A stretch of 64,000 nucleotides of DNA from Oceanibaculum nanhaiense (GCF_002148795.1 NZ_MPOB01000002.1:124001-188000); one strand, 5' to 3'; shown: positions 15,538-23,923, counted from the first letter of the stretch. The notes: generated by a model not told the origin, from the letters alone. Numbers and translations are program-made.

Positions 15538-15890
15538 CGCCGCACCTGCAGCCGCCAGGCGATGGCGGTGTCGCCGGGTTTGATCGCGCCGACATGCACG
15601 ATGGACCATTCCACCTCCTCCAGCAGCAGGACGGAGCCCGCCTCCGGCACCACCGGCAGCGCTTCGGCGGCGACCAGCACGATCCGATCACCGCGCCGGA
15701 CCAGACTGTTATCCAGCGGGCCGGGGCTGGCCTCCTGCACCACGCCGGTGACGGCGTAATCGGTGGCGGCGGTTACGGTCGCCCCGGTCAGCGGATCGAA
15801 GGACGGCACCAGCCGGCGATAGGTGAGGCTGGCGCCCTTCTCCGCGATCAGCCGCAGCGCGCTCTGCGCCATCCGGTCGTAGAAGCCCAT
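15534..15890 (-). CDS. phage head-tail stopper/connector protein
   Basis: 118 residues, beta-rich after a short N-terminal helix ('GFYDRMAQSALRLIAEKGAS'), with 'YRRLVPSFDPLTGATVTA' and a C-terminal 'VEWSIVHVGAIKPGDTAIAW'. This matches small connector proteins encoded between the adaptor and the tail terminator in siphophages. It shares an ATGA overlap with the terminator gene. Identity rests on size, fold impression and position. Confidence 0.65.
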   Translation of the reverse strand: MGFYDRMAQSALRLIAEKGASLTYRRLVPSFDPLTGATVTAATDYAVTGVVQEASPGPLDNSLVRRGDRIVLVAAEALPVVPEAGSVLLLEEVEWSIVHVGAIKPGDTAIAWRLQVRR

Positions 15891-15902
15891 GGGATGATCC
15901 TC

Positions 15903-16403
15903 CTAGGCGCGGTCGAGCGGCTCCGGCGGGCGGATGAGGCCGGCCAGCATGCGCTCGATGGCGGGGTGGCGGGGAAGCGCAGAGGCGCCGGGGGCATAGG
16001 CGATCTCCACCTCCCCCGCCTTCTCGCGCAGCGGCTGGCCGCCGGGCGCGATATCGGGGGCGAGCGGCCCGTCCAGCGCGCGCAGGGCCAGTTCGGCACA
16101 GGCGCGGCGCAGCAGAGCCGGCACCAGGCTCTGCACCACGCCTTCCTCGTCGCGGGCATCGCGGCGCGGCCAGGCCAGCGGCTGCGACGGGTGGTTGCGC
16201 TGGCCCTTCCAGCGGAAGCCGCTGTCGAGATGCTCGGTTGCAGCGAGGATGGCGGCGATGCGGGCCGCCTCATCCGCTTCCGCCCAGACCGGCCGGTCGC
16301 GCAGCGCGTGATGCGCGTTGGCGAAATCCAGATCGATATAGGCGTTGGCGGCGGGGTTGTCCCCGCCGCCCAGCTCGACGACCAAACTCATGGGCAAACT
16401 CAT
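15903..16403 (-). CDS. phage head-tail adaptor (DnaT-like family)
   Basis: 166 residues, helical, with 'NAYIDLDFANAHHALRDR', 'AAILAATEHLDSGFRWKG' and 'LAWPRRDARDEEGVV', a pattern widely labelled DnaT-like ssDNA-binding protein but encoded in adaptor position (gp6-like) in phages. It probably forms the ring under the portal. The start is ambiguous: the sequence AAACTCATGG is duplicated (16384-16405), so two in-frame ATGs exist (16403 and 16391, MSLPMSL). The gene follows the coat gene by 3 nt. Confidence 0.7.
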   Translation of the reverse strand: MSLPMSLVVELGGGDNPAANAYIDLDFANAHHALRDRPVWAEADEAARIAAILAATEHLDSGFRWKGQRNHPSQPLAWPRRDARDEEGVVQSLVPALLRRACAELALRALDGPLAPDIAPGGQPLREKAGEVEIAYAPGASALPRHPAIERMLAGLIRPPEPLDRA

Positions 16404-16406
16404 GGC

Positions 16407-17597
16407 TTACGCCAGCGGCCGGCGCAGGCGCACCGCGAGGTTGCCGTCCAGCACGGTCAGCCCGTACAGCACATCGAGCGCGACATAGTTGGTCGCGGTG
16501 TCGCCGTCATACCACATGCGGGCGCGTAAGGAGAGGCCGGTCACCGGGTCGGTGACGCTCTCGATCTGCGCGCCGCGCCCGTCGCCGGTGGCCGGCAGCG
16601 GGGCCAGCACGAGCGCCGCGAAATTGCGGTGGAACATCAGATTGGCGCTGAAGCTGCCGGCCGCGCTGCCGGTCCCGTCCTCGAAGCTGACGACCGCGCC
16701 ATTGGCATAGTCCGCGGCGGCGGCGGGATGGATCGAAAGCGTGCCGGAGCCATCGGCAAGCGTGGCGTCCTCGGTGACGACATAGCGCTGGGCATGGCCC
16801 TCGATGACGAAGCTGTCGCCGGTCTTCACCGTGGCGCCGCTGGCGAAGCCGTCCACCGCGAGGCTGGCGGCGCCCTGCGATACCGCGCCATCCAGCACGC
16901 CATCGGTATCGCTGCCGGCGGAGATCAGCGTGCCGGCGGCATGGGCGCGGACATTCTGGTTCACGAAGATCTCCGCGCCGAACCGGGTGCCCAGGCTGCC
17001 GCGCAGCAGCGCATCCTGGTTCGCCGTGCCGCCGGTGACCAGCGCTGCGTGGAAGATGTCGAGGCCGAGGAAATCCTGCTCGATGGCGGGATCGACCATC
17101 AGATGCAGATTACCGTCATCGACCGGCACCAGCAGCTCGCGCAGGCGGCGGCGCGGCGATGTCACCCAGCCGGCCCCGGCGCTGCCGGTCACGTCCACCG
17201 CCCAGGGCACGAAGCGGTACAGGCCGCACAGATCCTGGTCGATCGAATCGGCCAGCGCATAGGCGGCCGGGCGCAGATGATCGTCGATGATGCGCTCCGA
17301 CGCATAGGCGAGGTCGCGGTCGCTGACGGCGAATTTCACCTCCTTGTGGCGGTCGAGGCGGATCGGCACCGTGCCGGCGTCGATATCCTGCGCCGTGGTG
17401 CCGCTGCCCGGCGCATGGTCCTGCGCGGCGAAGCTGGACGGCACCGGCACGTTCACCGTGTCGCCGAGGCCGTAGCTGGCGCGCTCCGCCTCGTAGCCGC
17501 GATAGACGCGGCTGGCGAGGCCCAGCGCCTTTTCCAGCTGGATCAGCGCTTCCTGCGCGAAGAAGGTGGCGTTATAGGCGCCAAGCGAATTGGCCAT
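16407..17597 (-). CDS. P22-type major capsid protein
   Basis: 396 residues. The family marks of P22 coat-like proteins are present: 'LGASRVYRGYEAE'-like start, 'GLGDTVNVPVPSSF', 'LDRHKEVKFAVSDRDLA', 'RPAAYALADSIDQDLCGLYR', an inserted domain with 'VKTGDSFVIEGHAQRYVVTE' (about 245-310), and a C-terminal HK97-fold region with 'LMFHRNFAALVLAPLP'. It builds the icosahedral shell, usually with a separate scaffolding protein and no protease, which agrees with the lack of a protease gene here. CAGGAG precedes the ATG. A 325-bp repeat-rich gap separates it from the gene upstream. Confidence 0.82.
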   Translation of the reverse strand: MANSLGAYNATFFAQEALIQLEKALGLASRVYRGYEAERASYGLGDTVNVPVPSSFAAQDHAPGSGTTAQDIDAGTVPIRLDRHKEVKFAVSDRDLAYASERIIDDHLRPAAYALADSIDQDLCGLYRFVPWAVDVTGSAGAGWVTSPRRRLRELLVPVDDGNLHLMVDPAIEQDFLGLDIFHAALVTGGTANQDALLRGSLGTRFGAEIFVNQNVRAHAAGTLISAGSDTDGVLDGAVSQGAASLAVDGFASGATVKTGDSFVIEGHAQRYVVTEDATLADGSGTLSIHPAAAADYANGAVVSFEDGTGSAAGSFSANLMFHRNFAALVLAPLPATGDGRGAQIESVTDPVTGLSLRARMWYDGDTATNYVALDVLYGLTVLDGNLAVRLRRPLA

Positions 17598-17922
17598 GGG
17601 CTGTATCTCCTGTTGAGGGGCGGTGTGGTTTGGGGGGCTCCGGTCATGCGGTTCCCCCTCACCCAGCTCCGGCTAGCTCGCTTTCGCTCACAAGCCTGCG
17701 CAACCCTCTCCCCCCCTTTGGCAAACGGTAGCTGATGGCGATGGGTCGCCATCAGCGGGGGGCGAGGGAACGATAAGGAGCGGGTGCAAAAAAATCCCTC
17801 GCCCCGGAAGGGGAGAGGCCAGCAGACGTTCAAAGAAATCCCTCGCCTCGGAAGGGGAGAGGGATGCGGAGGGTTGGCGCGTCAGCGCCTTACCCGAAGC
17901 TGGGTGAGGGGAGAAACACCCC
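17598..17922. repeat. family B palindromic repeat cluster between scaffold and capsid genes
   Basis: No gene is seen. From about 17643 to 17772 it holds CCCTCACCCAGC...GCGCAACCCTCTCCCC, and from about 17788 to 17915 the inverted counterpart with CCCTCGCCCCGGAAGGGGAGAGG and AGCTGGGTGAGGGG. Similar units occur at 21484, 24631 and 25225. Such units are typical of chromosomal intergenic repeats in alphaproteobacteria and are odd between phage structural genes. Confidence 0.75.
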
Positions 17923-18372
17923 CTACCCCAGGATCGCCAGCGGCAGGCCGGTGCGCGACGCGGCCTCGCGGGCGGCGCGGTAGCGCGCCGGGTCGCGCGC
18001 CTGGGCGCGGGTCAGGGTGATGCCGCCGGACAGCGCTGTGGCGACCACGCCGGCCGCCCCGCCGCCGGAGGAATCCGGCCACCAGCCGGGATGGTCCGTG
18101 CGCTGGGAATCCAGCCAGGCGGCAAGGTCGGCGGCCTCGCCGGTGGCAAGCTCGACCGGCTGTCCCTCGCCATCGACGGCGTGGCTCTCGGCGGCCAGCG
18201 CCAGCGCGTCGGCCACGGCGTCGGGCCGAAGGCCCGCCACGTGCGCGGCGGCGCGGAAGGCGGCCTCCAGCGCCAGATAGGCGGCGCGGCCCTGCGCTTC
18301 CGCCAGCGCGGCGCGGGTCTCGGCCAGCGCGCTCTGCAGCGCCTCGGTATTCTCGAAGTCGGTCTCGGTCAT
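17923..18372 (-). CDS. putative phage scaffolding protein
   Basis: 149 residues with an N-terminal coiled coil ('ALQSALAETRAALAEAQGRA'), a helical middle ('DAVADALALAAESHAVD') and a C-terminal basic helix ('ARDPARYRAAREAAS'). Coiled coil plus C-terminal basic helix, and place between portal and P22-type coat genes, fit a scaffolding protein that guides shell assembly. ATG 18372 overlaps the portal stop as ATGA. No direct family match was recognised, so the name is inference. Confidence 0.55.
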   Translation of the reverse strand: MTETDFENTEALQSALAETRAALAEAQGRAAYLALEAAFRAAAHVAGLRPDAVADALALAAESHAVDGEGQPVELATGEAADLAAWLDSQRTDHPGWWPDSSGGGAAGVVATALSGGITLTRAQARDPARYRAAREAASRTGLPLAILG

Positions 18373-19691
18373 GCGGGGATCTCCGGCTGTTCGGTTTCGA
18401 TCAGGCGCTGTTCCTCGGCGAAGTCGCGGCCGGGCGGCAGGACCTCGCCATCGCGCAGATTGTCGTAGAGCGTGCGCCGGCTGATCGCACCCTTCTGCCA
18501 GCTTTCCACCAGCGCCAGGATGTCGGGGGCGGTGAGCCGAGCCTCGACGAAATCGCGGTTCAGCCGGACAGTCACAGAGTCCGGCTCCAGCCCCTGCCAC
18601 CAGGCGAGATGGCGCAGCGCCTGGGTCAGGCCGCGCCCGACCGTCTCGGCCAGGATCGACAGCGACGATGCCTCCGCCGCGCCGCGCAGCCGCACCGCCT
18701 CCGCCGTTTCGGCGGCGCGCTTCGGCGCTTCCAGCAGCCGGGCGCCGAGCTGCACCATGCGCGCCTCCTTGTCCAGCATCGCCTGGCGCAGTGCTTCCAG
18801 CCCGGCGCCGGTGAACTCCAGCATGCCGACGCTGCAGCCCTCCGGCAGGTGCCAGATCGTGCCGCTGCCGATGGCAGTCGGGCGTTCGCGCGCCTCCAGC
18901 CGCCCGGCGATCCAGGGGGTGGGCTGGCCGGTCAGGAACAGCGACTGTTCGTAATCGGCGGAATTGCGGTAATGCGCCAGGTTCATGCTGGCGAGGTCGG
19001 CCAGCGACGGTTTCTCGACGGCGGGCGACAGGCTGCGCGATCCCACGAAGCTGAAGGGAATGAAATCGAGCGGCGTCCCGGCGCGGGTCGGGCGGTGCTC
19101 TTGCGTGATCTCGTAAGTGCCCGCCTGCCGCGACTTGCGCCGCCACAGCCGCACGCGATACTGCCCGGAGGCATCGAGCAGCAGCTCGCGGCAGCGTTCC
19201 ATATCCTCGCGCAGCACCAGCCTTGTGAGGCGCTGGCGGCCCTGCAGCGGGGCCGTCTCCCAGTTCAGGATCGATTCGGCGGGGTAGGCGGCGAGATAGG
19301 GCGCGCCCTCGGCATCGGCAGGGCGGTCCGCCAGCAGCCCGGCGCGGCCGGTCAGCAGCGCCTCGCGCGTGACCGACTGGGCCAGACCCTCGAACGGGCC
19401 GCCATCGGCCGCGATGCTGTCGAGCTGCCGCGCCAGCGCGTCGGGCGCTTCCACCACCGGCGGATGCCGGAAGATGGCGCCGGCCAGCCCGTTCAGCGTG
19501 CGTTCGGTCGCCCCATACCAGACGGCGCGGGCGAGATAGGCGCGGTAGGCGCGCTCGCTCTGCCCGCCGGGGCGCGGCAGGTATTCTTGCCGCCTCGCCT
19601 TGACCGCATCCTCGCCGGCGGCGCAGTCGCGCATCCGCGCCCACAGCGCAGAGGCGGCCAGATGCTCGGGATGCGGATCGGTGATCGGCAT
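18369..19691 (-). CDS. phage portal protein (DUF4055 family)
   Basis: 440 residues. The pattern 'RAYLARAVWYGATERTLNGL', 'VTREALLTGRAGLLADRP', 'YPAESILNWE', 'SLADLASMNLAHYRNSADYE', 'FLTGQPTPWI' and 'ARLLEAPKRAAETAEAVRLR' is that of DUF4055 portal-like proteins that go with P22-type coats. Twelve copies should form the DNA channel and terminase docking site. AAGGA precedes the ATG. It lies 51 nt downstream of terL. Confidence 0.82.
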   Translation of the reverse strand: MPITDPHPEHLAASALWARMRDCAAGEDAVKARRQEYLPRPGGQSERAYRAYLARAVWYGATERTLNGLAGAIFRHPPVVEAPDALARQLDSIAADGGPFEGLAQSVTREALLTGRAGLLADRPADAEGAPYLAAYPAESILNWETAPLQGRQRLTRLVLREDMERCRELLLDASGQYRVRLWRRKSRQAGTYEITQEHRPTRAGTPLDFIPFSFVGSRSLSPAVEKPSLADLASMNLAHYRNSADYEQSLFLTGQPTPWIAGRLEARERPTAIGSGTIWHLPEGCSVGMLEFTGAGLEALRQAMLDKEARMVQLGARLLEAPKRAAETAEAVRLRGAAEASSLSILAETVGRGLTQALRHLAWWQGLEPDSVTVRLNRDFVEARLTAPDILALVESWQKGAISRRTLYDNLRDGEVLPPGRDFAEEQRLIETEQPEIPA

Positions 19692-19742
19692 GGGCGTCCT
19701 TTCGAGTGGGGTGATGATTGCCGCGCGGCCTCTGACAGTGCC

Positions 19743-21080
19743 TCAATAAAACCCTTCCAGTTCCGCCGAGCCGGCGAGACCGGGGCGGAGCATCAGGTCG
19801 GAGAGCGCCCAGACCAGCGCGTCGAGCCGGTCGGGCGAGCCGCTGCCCTGATAGCCTTCCCGCGCGAAGGCGGCCATCTGCGCCTCCAGCAGCGCCAGGC
19901 CGGGCAGATGCTTCACCCGGCCCTGCTCGTAGAGTGCTGCCACCGGCTCGGCGCGGATGCGCTTGCCGTGGCTGGCCGTCACCAGCGTGACCGGCACGCC
20001 GGGATCGACGGTGGATATGACATGGCCGACCATGGCGCCGCCGAAATTACGCTCGGCGATCAGCCGGTCGGCCCGGAACTCGCGGTAGGCGGCGATGGCC
20101 GCGCGGCCCCATTCGGCGGGGCTCATCTGGCCCGACCGGTCGGCCAGCACATGGGCGATGCCCTCGGTGTCGCGCCCGGCGACGAGGATGCCGGTCTCGT
20201 CCGAGGTGTCGCCCGAGCCGCTGCCAGCACTCCCTGACGGATCGACCGCGACGACGATGCGCACGAGATCGGGCGCGGCTGCTTCCTGCGCGGCTTCCAG
20301 CAGGGAGGCCGGCCACAGCGCGCCCGGCACATCCTCCAGCAGCACGCCGTCGATCTCCTGCCGGCCGAGCCGCGTGCCGTCATATCGGCGCAGCACCTCG
20401 GCCAGGAAGCCGGGGGCGAGGTTGGCTTCATTGTCGCGGGTCGAACCGCGCGTCACCACCGTTGCCGGATCGGTCAGGATCGGCTTCAGCCAGGGGCGTG
20501 GGCGCGGCGTGGTGGTGGCGACACAGCGCGGGTCGGCCCCCAGTCGCAGCGCGAACATCAGATTGTCCCAGGCCGAGGGATGGCGCCATTTCGCCAGCTC
20601 GTCGGCCCAGGCGGCATCGAATTGCGGGCCGCGCAGCTGTTCCGGGTCGTCGGCGCTGAAGGCGGTGGCGATGGCGCCGTTCGGCCAGGTGAGGCGGCGC
20701 AGCGAGGGCTGCCAGAGCGGCCGGTTCCAGGGTGGCGATATCGCCAGCAACCCGCTTTCCCCCTCCACCATCACCTGCCTAGCATCGGCCAGCGTCTCGC
20801 CGACCAGCGCGATGCGTTTCACCCGGCCGGTATCGACACGGGCACGCACCCATTCCGCCCCGGCGCGGGTCTTGCCGAAGCCGCGCCCGGCGAGGATCAG
20901 CCAGATCCGCCAGCGCCCGGCGGGCGGCAATTGCGCGGCGCGCGCCCAGAACCGCCAATCATGCAGCAGGCGGATCGCCTCCTCCCCGCTCAGCCCGGTC
21001 AGGATCGTCTTCCGCGTTTCCGCCGGCAGCGAGGCGATCGAATCGGCGTTCCAGCGCGGCGCGGGCGGCCTGCTCGGCAT
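19743..21080 (-). CDS. terL: phage terminase large subunit
   Basis: 445 residues. The packaging ATPase has Walker A LAGRGFGKT (63-71) and Walker B ending in Asp160-Glu161 (FDAAWADE); the nuclease has the first metal aspartate in VVAVDPSGS (Asp280) and the late SPDRLDALVWALSDL. Overall it resembles terminases of gene transfer agents and related alphaproteobacterial phages. ATG 21080 is chosen because GGGAG lies 9 nt upstream; a GTG at 21116 lacks such a site. Even so it overlaps the small subunit gene by 122 nt in another frame, a rather long overlap. Confidence 0.9.
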   Translation of the reverse strand: MPSRPPAPRWNADSIASLPAETRKTILTGLSGEEAIRLLHDWRFWARAAQLPPAGRWRIWLILAGRGFGKTRAGAEWVRARVDTGRVKRIALVGETLADARQVMVEGESGLLAISPPWNRPLWQPSLRRLTWPNGAIATAFSADDPEQLRGPQFDAAWADELAKWRHPSAWDNLMFALRLGADPRCVATTTPRPRPWLKPILTDPATVVTRGSTRDNEANLAPGFLAEVLRRYDGTRLGRQEIDGVLLEDVPGALWPASLLEAAQEAAAPDLVRIVVAVDPSGSAGSGSGDTSDETGILVAGRDTEGIAHVLADRSGQMSPAEWGRAAIAAYREFRADRLIAERNFGGAMVGHVISTVDPGVPVTLVTASHGKRIRAEPVAALYEQGRVKHLPGLALLEAQMAAFAREGYQGSGSPDRLDALVWALSDLMLRPGLAGSAELEGFY

Positions 21081-21459
21081 CGTCACTGTCTCCCTCGGTG
21101 GCGGGCGGGGTTTCACTATTGCGTTCGCGGAAGCGTTCGGGCCGGTGCGCGCGCAGCAGGAACATCAGCAGCGCGTCGGAATAGCGTTTCACCGTGCCGG
21201 CGACCTGGCCCTGGTGGAAATGCGGGTGTTCCACACCCTCAACGGCGCGGCGGCGGGCCTCGGCTTCCAGCGCATCCACGGCGGCGTCCAGCGCTTCCTG
21301 CCATTGGCGGCGGAAATCGGCATCGGCGCCGCGCCACTGATAGGCGGTGCGACGGTCCAGCTTCGCCAGCCGGCAGGCCGCCGACACATTGCCGGTATCG
21401 GCCAGATGATCGAGAAAGCGCCGCATCCGGCGCCGCGCGGTCGGGCTCGGTTCAGGCAT
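20959..21459 (-). CDS. terS: phage terminase small subunit
   Basis: 166 residues. An N-terminal helix-turn-helix ('RFLDHLADTGNVSAACRLAK', 'LDRRTAYQWR') recognises packaging DNA, followed by a helical oligomerisation region ('ADFRRQWQEALDAAVDALEA', 'AEARRRAVEG') and 'KRYSDALLMFLLRAHRPERF', the usual end of this family, then an acidic tail. The start is ATG 21459. The tail overlaps the N-terminal coding part of terL in a different frame. Confidence 0.82.
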   Translation of the reverse strand: MPEPSPTARRRMRRFLDHLADTGNVSAACRLAKLDRRTAYQWRGADADFRRQWQEALDAAVDALEAEARRRAVEGVEHPHFHQGQVAGTVKRYSDALLMFLLRAHRPERFRERNSETPPATEGDSDDAEQAARAALERRFDRLAAGGNAEDDPDRAERGGGDPPAA

Positions 21460-21650
21460 CGGGGCTCTCGGGTGGTGGTAAGGAAACCCTCTCCCCTTGC
21501 GGGAGAGGGTGGACGCGCAGCGTCCGGGTGAGGGGGTTTCGTCAGTGCGATTACCCCTCACCCAGCCTCGCCTAATTCGCTCTCGCTCATAAGGCTCGAC
21601 AACCCTCTCCCGCAAGGGGAGAGGGAGTACAAGAGGAAGGCGGAAAACGC
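21460..21650. repeat. family B palindromic repeat upstream of terS
   Basis: CCCTCTCCCCTTGCGGGAGAGGG at about 21487-21509 and CCCTCTCCCGCAAGGGGAGAGGG at about 21603-21625 are near inversions of each other and enclose CGTCCGGGTGAGGG...CCCCTCACCCAGC. No gene is seen in this stretch. Strong hairpins in the leader of terS could affect its expression. Confidence 0.75.
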
Positions 21651-21676
21651 AAAAACGCCCGCCTTTTGGGCGGGCG
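21651..21676 (-). terminator. intrinsic terminator after the GNAT gene
   Basis: Read on the minus strand: CGCCCGCC (21676-21669), 5-nt loop, GGCGGGCG (21663-21656), then TTTTT. It lies 112 nt after the GNAT stop and separates that gene from the terminase operon, so packaging genes probably have their own promoter or need antitermination. Confidence 0.8.
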
Positions 21677-21701
21677 CTTCAACTCTCAGCGTGTCACAAT
21701 T

Positions 21702-21721
21702 TATGCCGGATTTTCGAAAGT
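21702..21721. other. small palindrome between terminator and GNAT gene
   Basis: CCGGATTTTCGAAAGTCCGG: outer arms CCGGA/TCCGG, inner TTTCGAAA. It could be a protein-binding site or part of a second hairpin; no T-run follows. Confidence 0.4.
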
Positions 21722-21787
21722 CCGGAAACCCGTCCGTACTTACTTCGTGAAAAAAATCGCTGGCTGACGGGACCGCGGCGGGGAGGA

Positions 21788-22693
21788 CTAATCGGCGAAC
21801 AGGACCAGCGAGTAATCGCCGACTTCCCTGAAGCCCAGCGAGACATAGGCGCGCAGCGCCGGCCAGTTGGACCGCCCGGTGAACAGCACGGCGCGGCGCT
21901 TGCCGTTCTCATGCGCGGCCTGCAGCGCGCCGGCCACGCAATAGCGCGCGAAGCCGTTGGAGCGCAGCAGCGGCGGGGTCCACACGCCGCCGATCTGCAC
22001 CATGTCCGCGGTCACCGCGTTGAACGCGGCATAGGCGACCGGCTTGTCCTCGCACAGCAGCACCCAATTATGGTTGTCGCTGGTGAAGCGCAGGATTTCC
22101 TCCTTCGCCTGGCGGCGCAGCGCCGGCGTGTCCTCGGCGCCGAGTTGGTCGATGGCATAGGCGACGCGCCATTCGATCAGCAGGTTCAGCTCGCTTTCCA
22201 GCGGCTGCCGGCAGGTCACCACGCCGCGCTTCAGCGGGTCCGGCACCTGCAGCTTGGCGAGATCGACGGCGTACATCCGCTCGTCGCTGTCGAGCCGCGT
22301 CTGGCGTCCGTCCATGCCGAGCGCCGTCCGCGCCGAGACGACCTGCGCGCGCGGCCCGGCGAAGCCGCGTACCGGCCTGCCGCCGGCCTCCACTGCTGCC
22401 CGGGCCAGCTTCGCGGAATCCAGCTCGGGATCGTGCGAGGGCACCTGCAGCACCACCAGCCCGTTCCAGTACTGCGCCGCCACGCCGCGGATCTCGCCAT
22501 TGTCGTTGCGGGCCACGGCATAGGCGCCCTGGAAGGGCTGGTCGCCATTCACCAGGCCGGAGCGCGCCAGATTGGAACGCAGGAACATGGAGCTGTCGGC
22601 ATGCTTCGCGAGGAAGCCATCGATGGCCGCCGCCATGCTGGCCGAAGCATCCGTCTTTTCCGAAGCTGCGTAGGTGTCGATCTCTATGACCAT
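21788..22693 (-). CDS. GNAT-family N-acetyltransferase
   Basis: 301 residues. The N-terminal half ('SSMFLRSNLARSGLVNGDQP', 'QYWNGLVVLQVPSHDPE') and the C-terminal GNAT core ('VQIGGVWTPPLLRSNGFARY', 'GRSNWPALRAYVSLGFREVG') define a two-lobed acetyltransferase; the R-x-N-G-F-A segment is the acetyl-CoA binding loop. The substrate is unknown. It lies at the right of the prophage between early genes and terS, on the same strand, and might be phage cargo or a host gene. ATG 22693 is preferred; an upstream start at 22774 would add an unconserved leader. Confidence 0.78.
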   Translation of the reverse strand: MVIEIDTYAASEKTDASASMAAAIDGFLAKHADSSMFLRSNLARSGLVNGDQPFQGAYAVARNDNGEIRGVAAQYWNGLVVLQVPSHDPELDSAKLARAAVEAGGRPVRGFAGPRAQVVSARTALGMDGRQTRLDSDERMYAVDLAKLQVPDPLKRGVVTCRQPLESELNLLIEWRVAYAIDQLGAEDTPALRRQAKEEILRFTSDNHNWVLLCEDKPVAYAAFNAVTADMVQIGGVWTPPLLRSNGFARYCVAGALQAAHENGKRRAVLFTGRSNWPALRAYVSLGFREVGDYSLVLFAD

Positions 22694-22891
22694 AGGGACT
22701 CGTCCGTTGGCTGCTTGCGTTTTGTCCTGGGGACAATTCGAGGCTGCAATAATTGGCAATCTAAGCGCCCGCACACCAGCATGGACACGTGCTTCCTTAC
22801 AGGAGGCAGGTATTCCGCCAGCGCAACGCCTTCGATTTATCCTTAGGGAATATCGGGTTATTACGTTAATGCGCCGGTGATGGCAAGGCGT

Positions 22892-23290
22892 TCATTTGCC
22901 GTTCAGCCGCCGGGCGATCTCGTCCAGCAGCCGGTCATGGGCCCGTTTCAGCGTCACATGGCTGCGTCCGTCCAGATCCTCCAGCCGCCGCCAGGGCACG
23001 CCCATCGCCCGTGCCCAGAGCAGCCGGCGTCCGTCATTTTCGACCCAGAACAACCAGCCCAGCGTCTCGTCCATCCGGCTGATCGCCTCGGGCGATGGCG
23101 CGGCGGGGCGGGTGCGCGCCGCCTCGTAGCCATAGGCTGTCGCCGCCGACTGCACAACATCCGGCCAGGCGGTAAGGCGCGCCCGGATCCGTGCCGAGGG
23201 CAGACGGCGCAGCGTGTCGGCGGCCTCCGCGAGACGGGCCTTCACCAGCTCGGGCGTCCACAGGTCGGGCGTGTAGAGGGGGGCGGTCAT
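22892..23290 (-). CDS. phage-type DUF6362 protein
   Basis: 132 residues. The second half 'MDETLGWLFWVENDGRRLLW' followed by 'RAMGVPWRRLEDLDGRSHVT' and a helical end reads as a helix-turn-helix-like region of the DUF6362 family, commonly encoded just before terminase genes in alphaproteobacterial prophages. A role in packaging or late regulation is possible but unproved. It follows the gene at 23300 by 9 nt and is probably co-transcribed with it. Confidence 0.65.
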   Translation of the reverse strand: MTAPLYTPDLWTPELVKARLAEAADTLRRLPSARIRARLTAWPDVVQSAATAYGYEAARTRPAAPSPEAISRMDETLGWLFWVENDGRRLLWARAMGVPWRRLEDLDGRSHVTLKRAHDRLLDEIARRLNGK

Positions 23291-23299
23291 GGCGATCTC

Positions 23300-23791
23300 C
23301 TACCGGCAGGCGCGTTCGATCAGCGGGGCAACGCCGGGATAGCGGATCGGCGCCTGGCCGGCGCTGGCCCGCACAAGGTTGGCGGCGGCGACGATGCGGC
23401 GCAGGTCTGCCGGTCGCCCGTCGAGCAGGAAGGCGCCGTGGCGCAGCACGGCGGTGCGGCCATCCAGCGTGCGGAAGGCCAGCTTCAGCGGCTCCGGCAC
23501 TTCGGTGGCTTCAGCCTCCGCCTCGGCGCGGGCGGCGAGGTCGCGGCGCAGCGCCTGCAGCTTCACCCGGTTATTGTGGCGCAGCCGGCGGGCCTGCTGT
23601 TCGGTAAGCCCGTAATCGGCGGCCAGCTCCGCATCGCTGGCACCCTCGGCGGCCTCGGCCAGCAGCCGGTCCCGCGTGACGGGATCGAGCAGCGGCTTTC
23701 CCTTGCCACCCCCAACCGCGCCGCGCCGCACGACCACGGTGATGCGCTGCGCTTGACCGGGAGGGTGGATCGTATAGGCTTTCATATTCAT
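23300..23791 (-). CDS. early phage protein with helix-turn-helix, function unknown
   Basis: 163 residues, not recognised as a named family. 'LLAEAAEGASDAELAADYGL' and 'TEQQARRLRHNNRVKLQALR' form a helix-turn-helix of the resolvase/sigma-like type, followed by a coiled basic-acidic helix and a C-terminal domain ('AVLRHGAFLLDGRPADLRRI'). It is the first gene leftward from the divergent repressor region, the place of cro-like or early regulators. Two ATGs (23791, 23785) are possible. Confidence 0.6.
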   Translation of the reverse strand: MNMKAYTIHPPGQAQRITVVVRRGAVGGGKGKPLLDPVTRDRLLAEAAEGASDAELAADYGLTEQQARRLRHNNRVKLQALRRDLAARAEAEAEATEVPEPLKLAFRTLDGRTAVLRHGAFLLDGRPADLRRIVAAANLVRASAGQAPIRYPGVAPLIERACR

Positions 23792-23801
23792 GTTTTGTTC
23801 T

Positions 23802-23817
23802 CTTTACGGATGTAAAG
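23802..23817. promoter_or_regulatory. candidate operator in the repressor/early-gene region
   Basis: Perfect inverted repeat CTTTAC-GGAT-GTAAAG, 11 bp upstream of the leftward early gene start and in the only AT-rich part of the divergent intergenic region. A good candidate for repressor binding. Confidence 0.5.
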
Positions 23818-23880
23818 TGCCTGTGGGTTCGACTGTTGGAGTCAGGCTAAGCCGAGTCGTCGATCCGATTCAAGAGGTGG

Positions 23881-23899
23881 TTTCTTACTTGATAGGAAA
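23881..23899. promoter_or_regulatory. second candidate operator near the repressor start
   Basis: TTTCTTA-CTTGA-TAGGAAA, an inverted repeat with one mismatch, 25 bp upstream of the repressor ATG. Its sequence differs from the palindrome at 23802, so the two may serve different regulators. Confidence 0.35.
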
Positions 23900-23923
23900 A
23901 ATCCGTCTGGTATGCTGGCGGCC

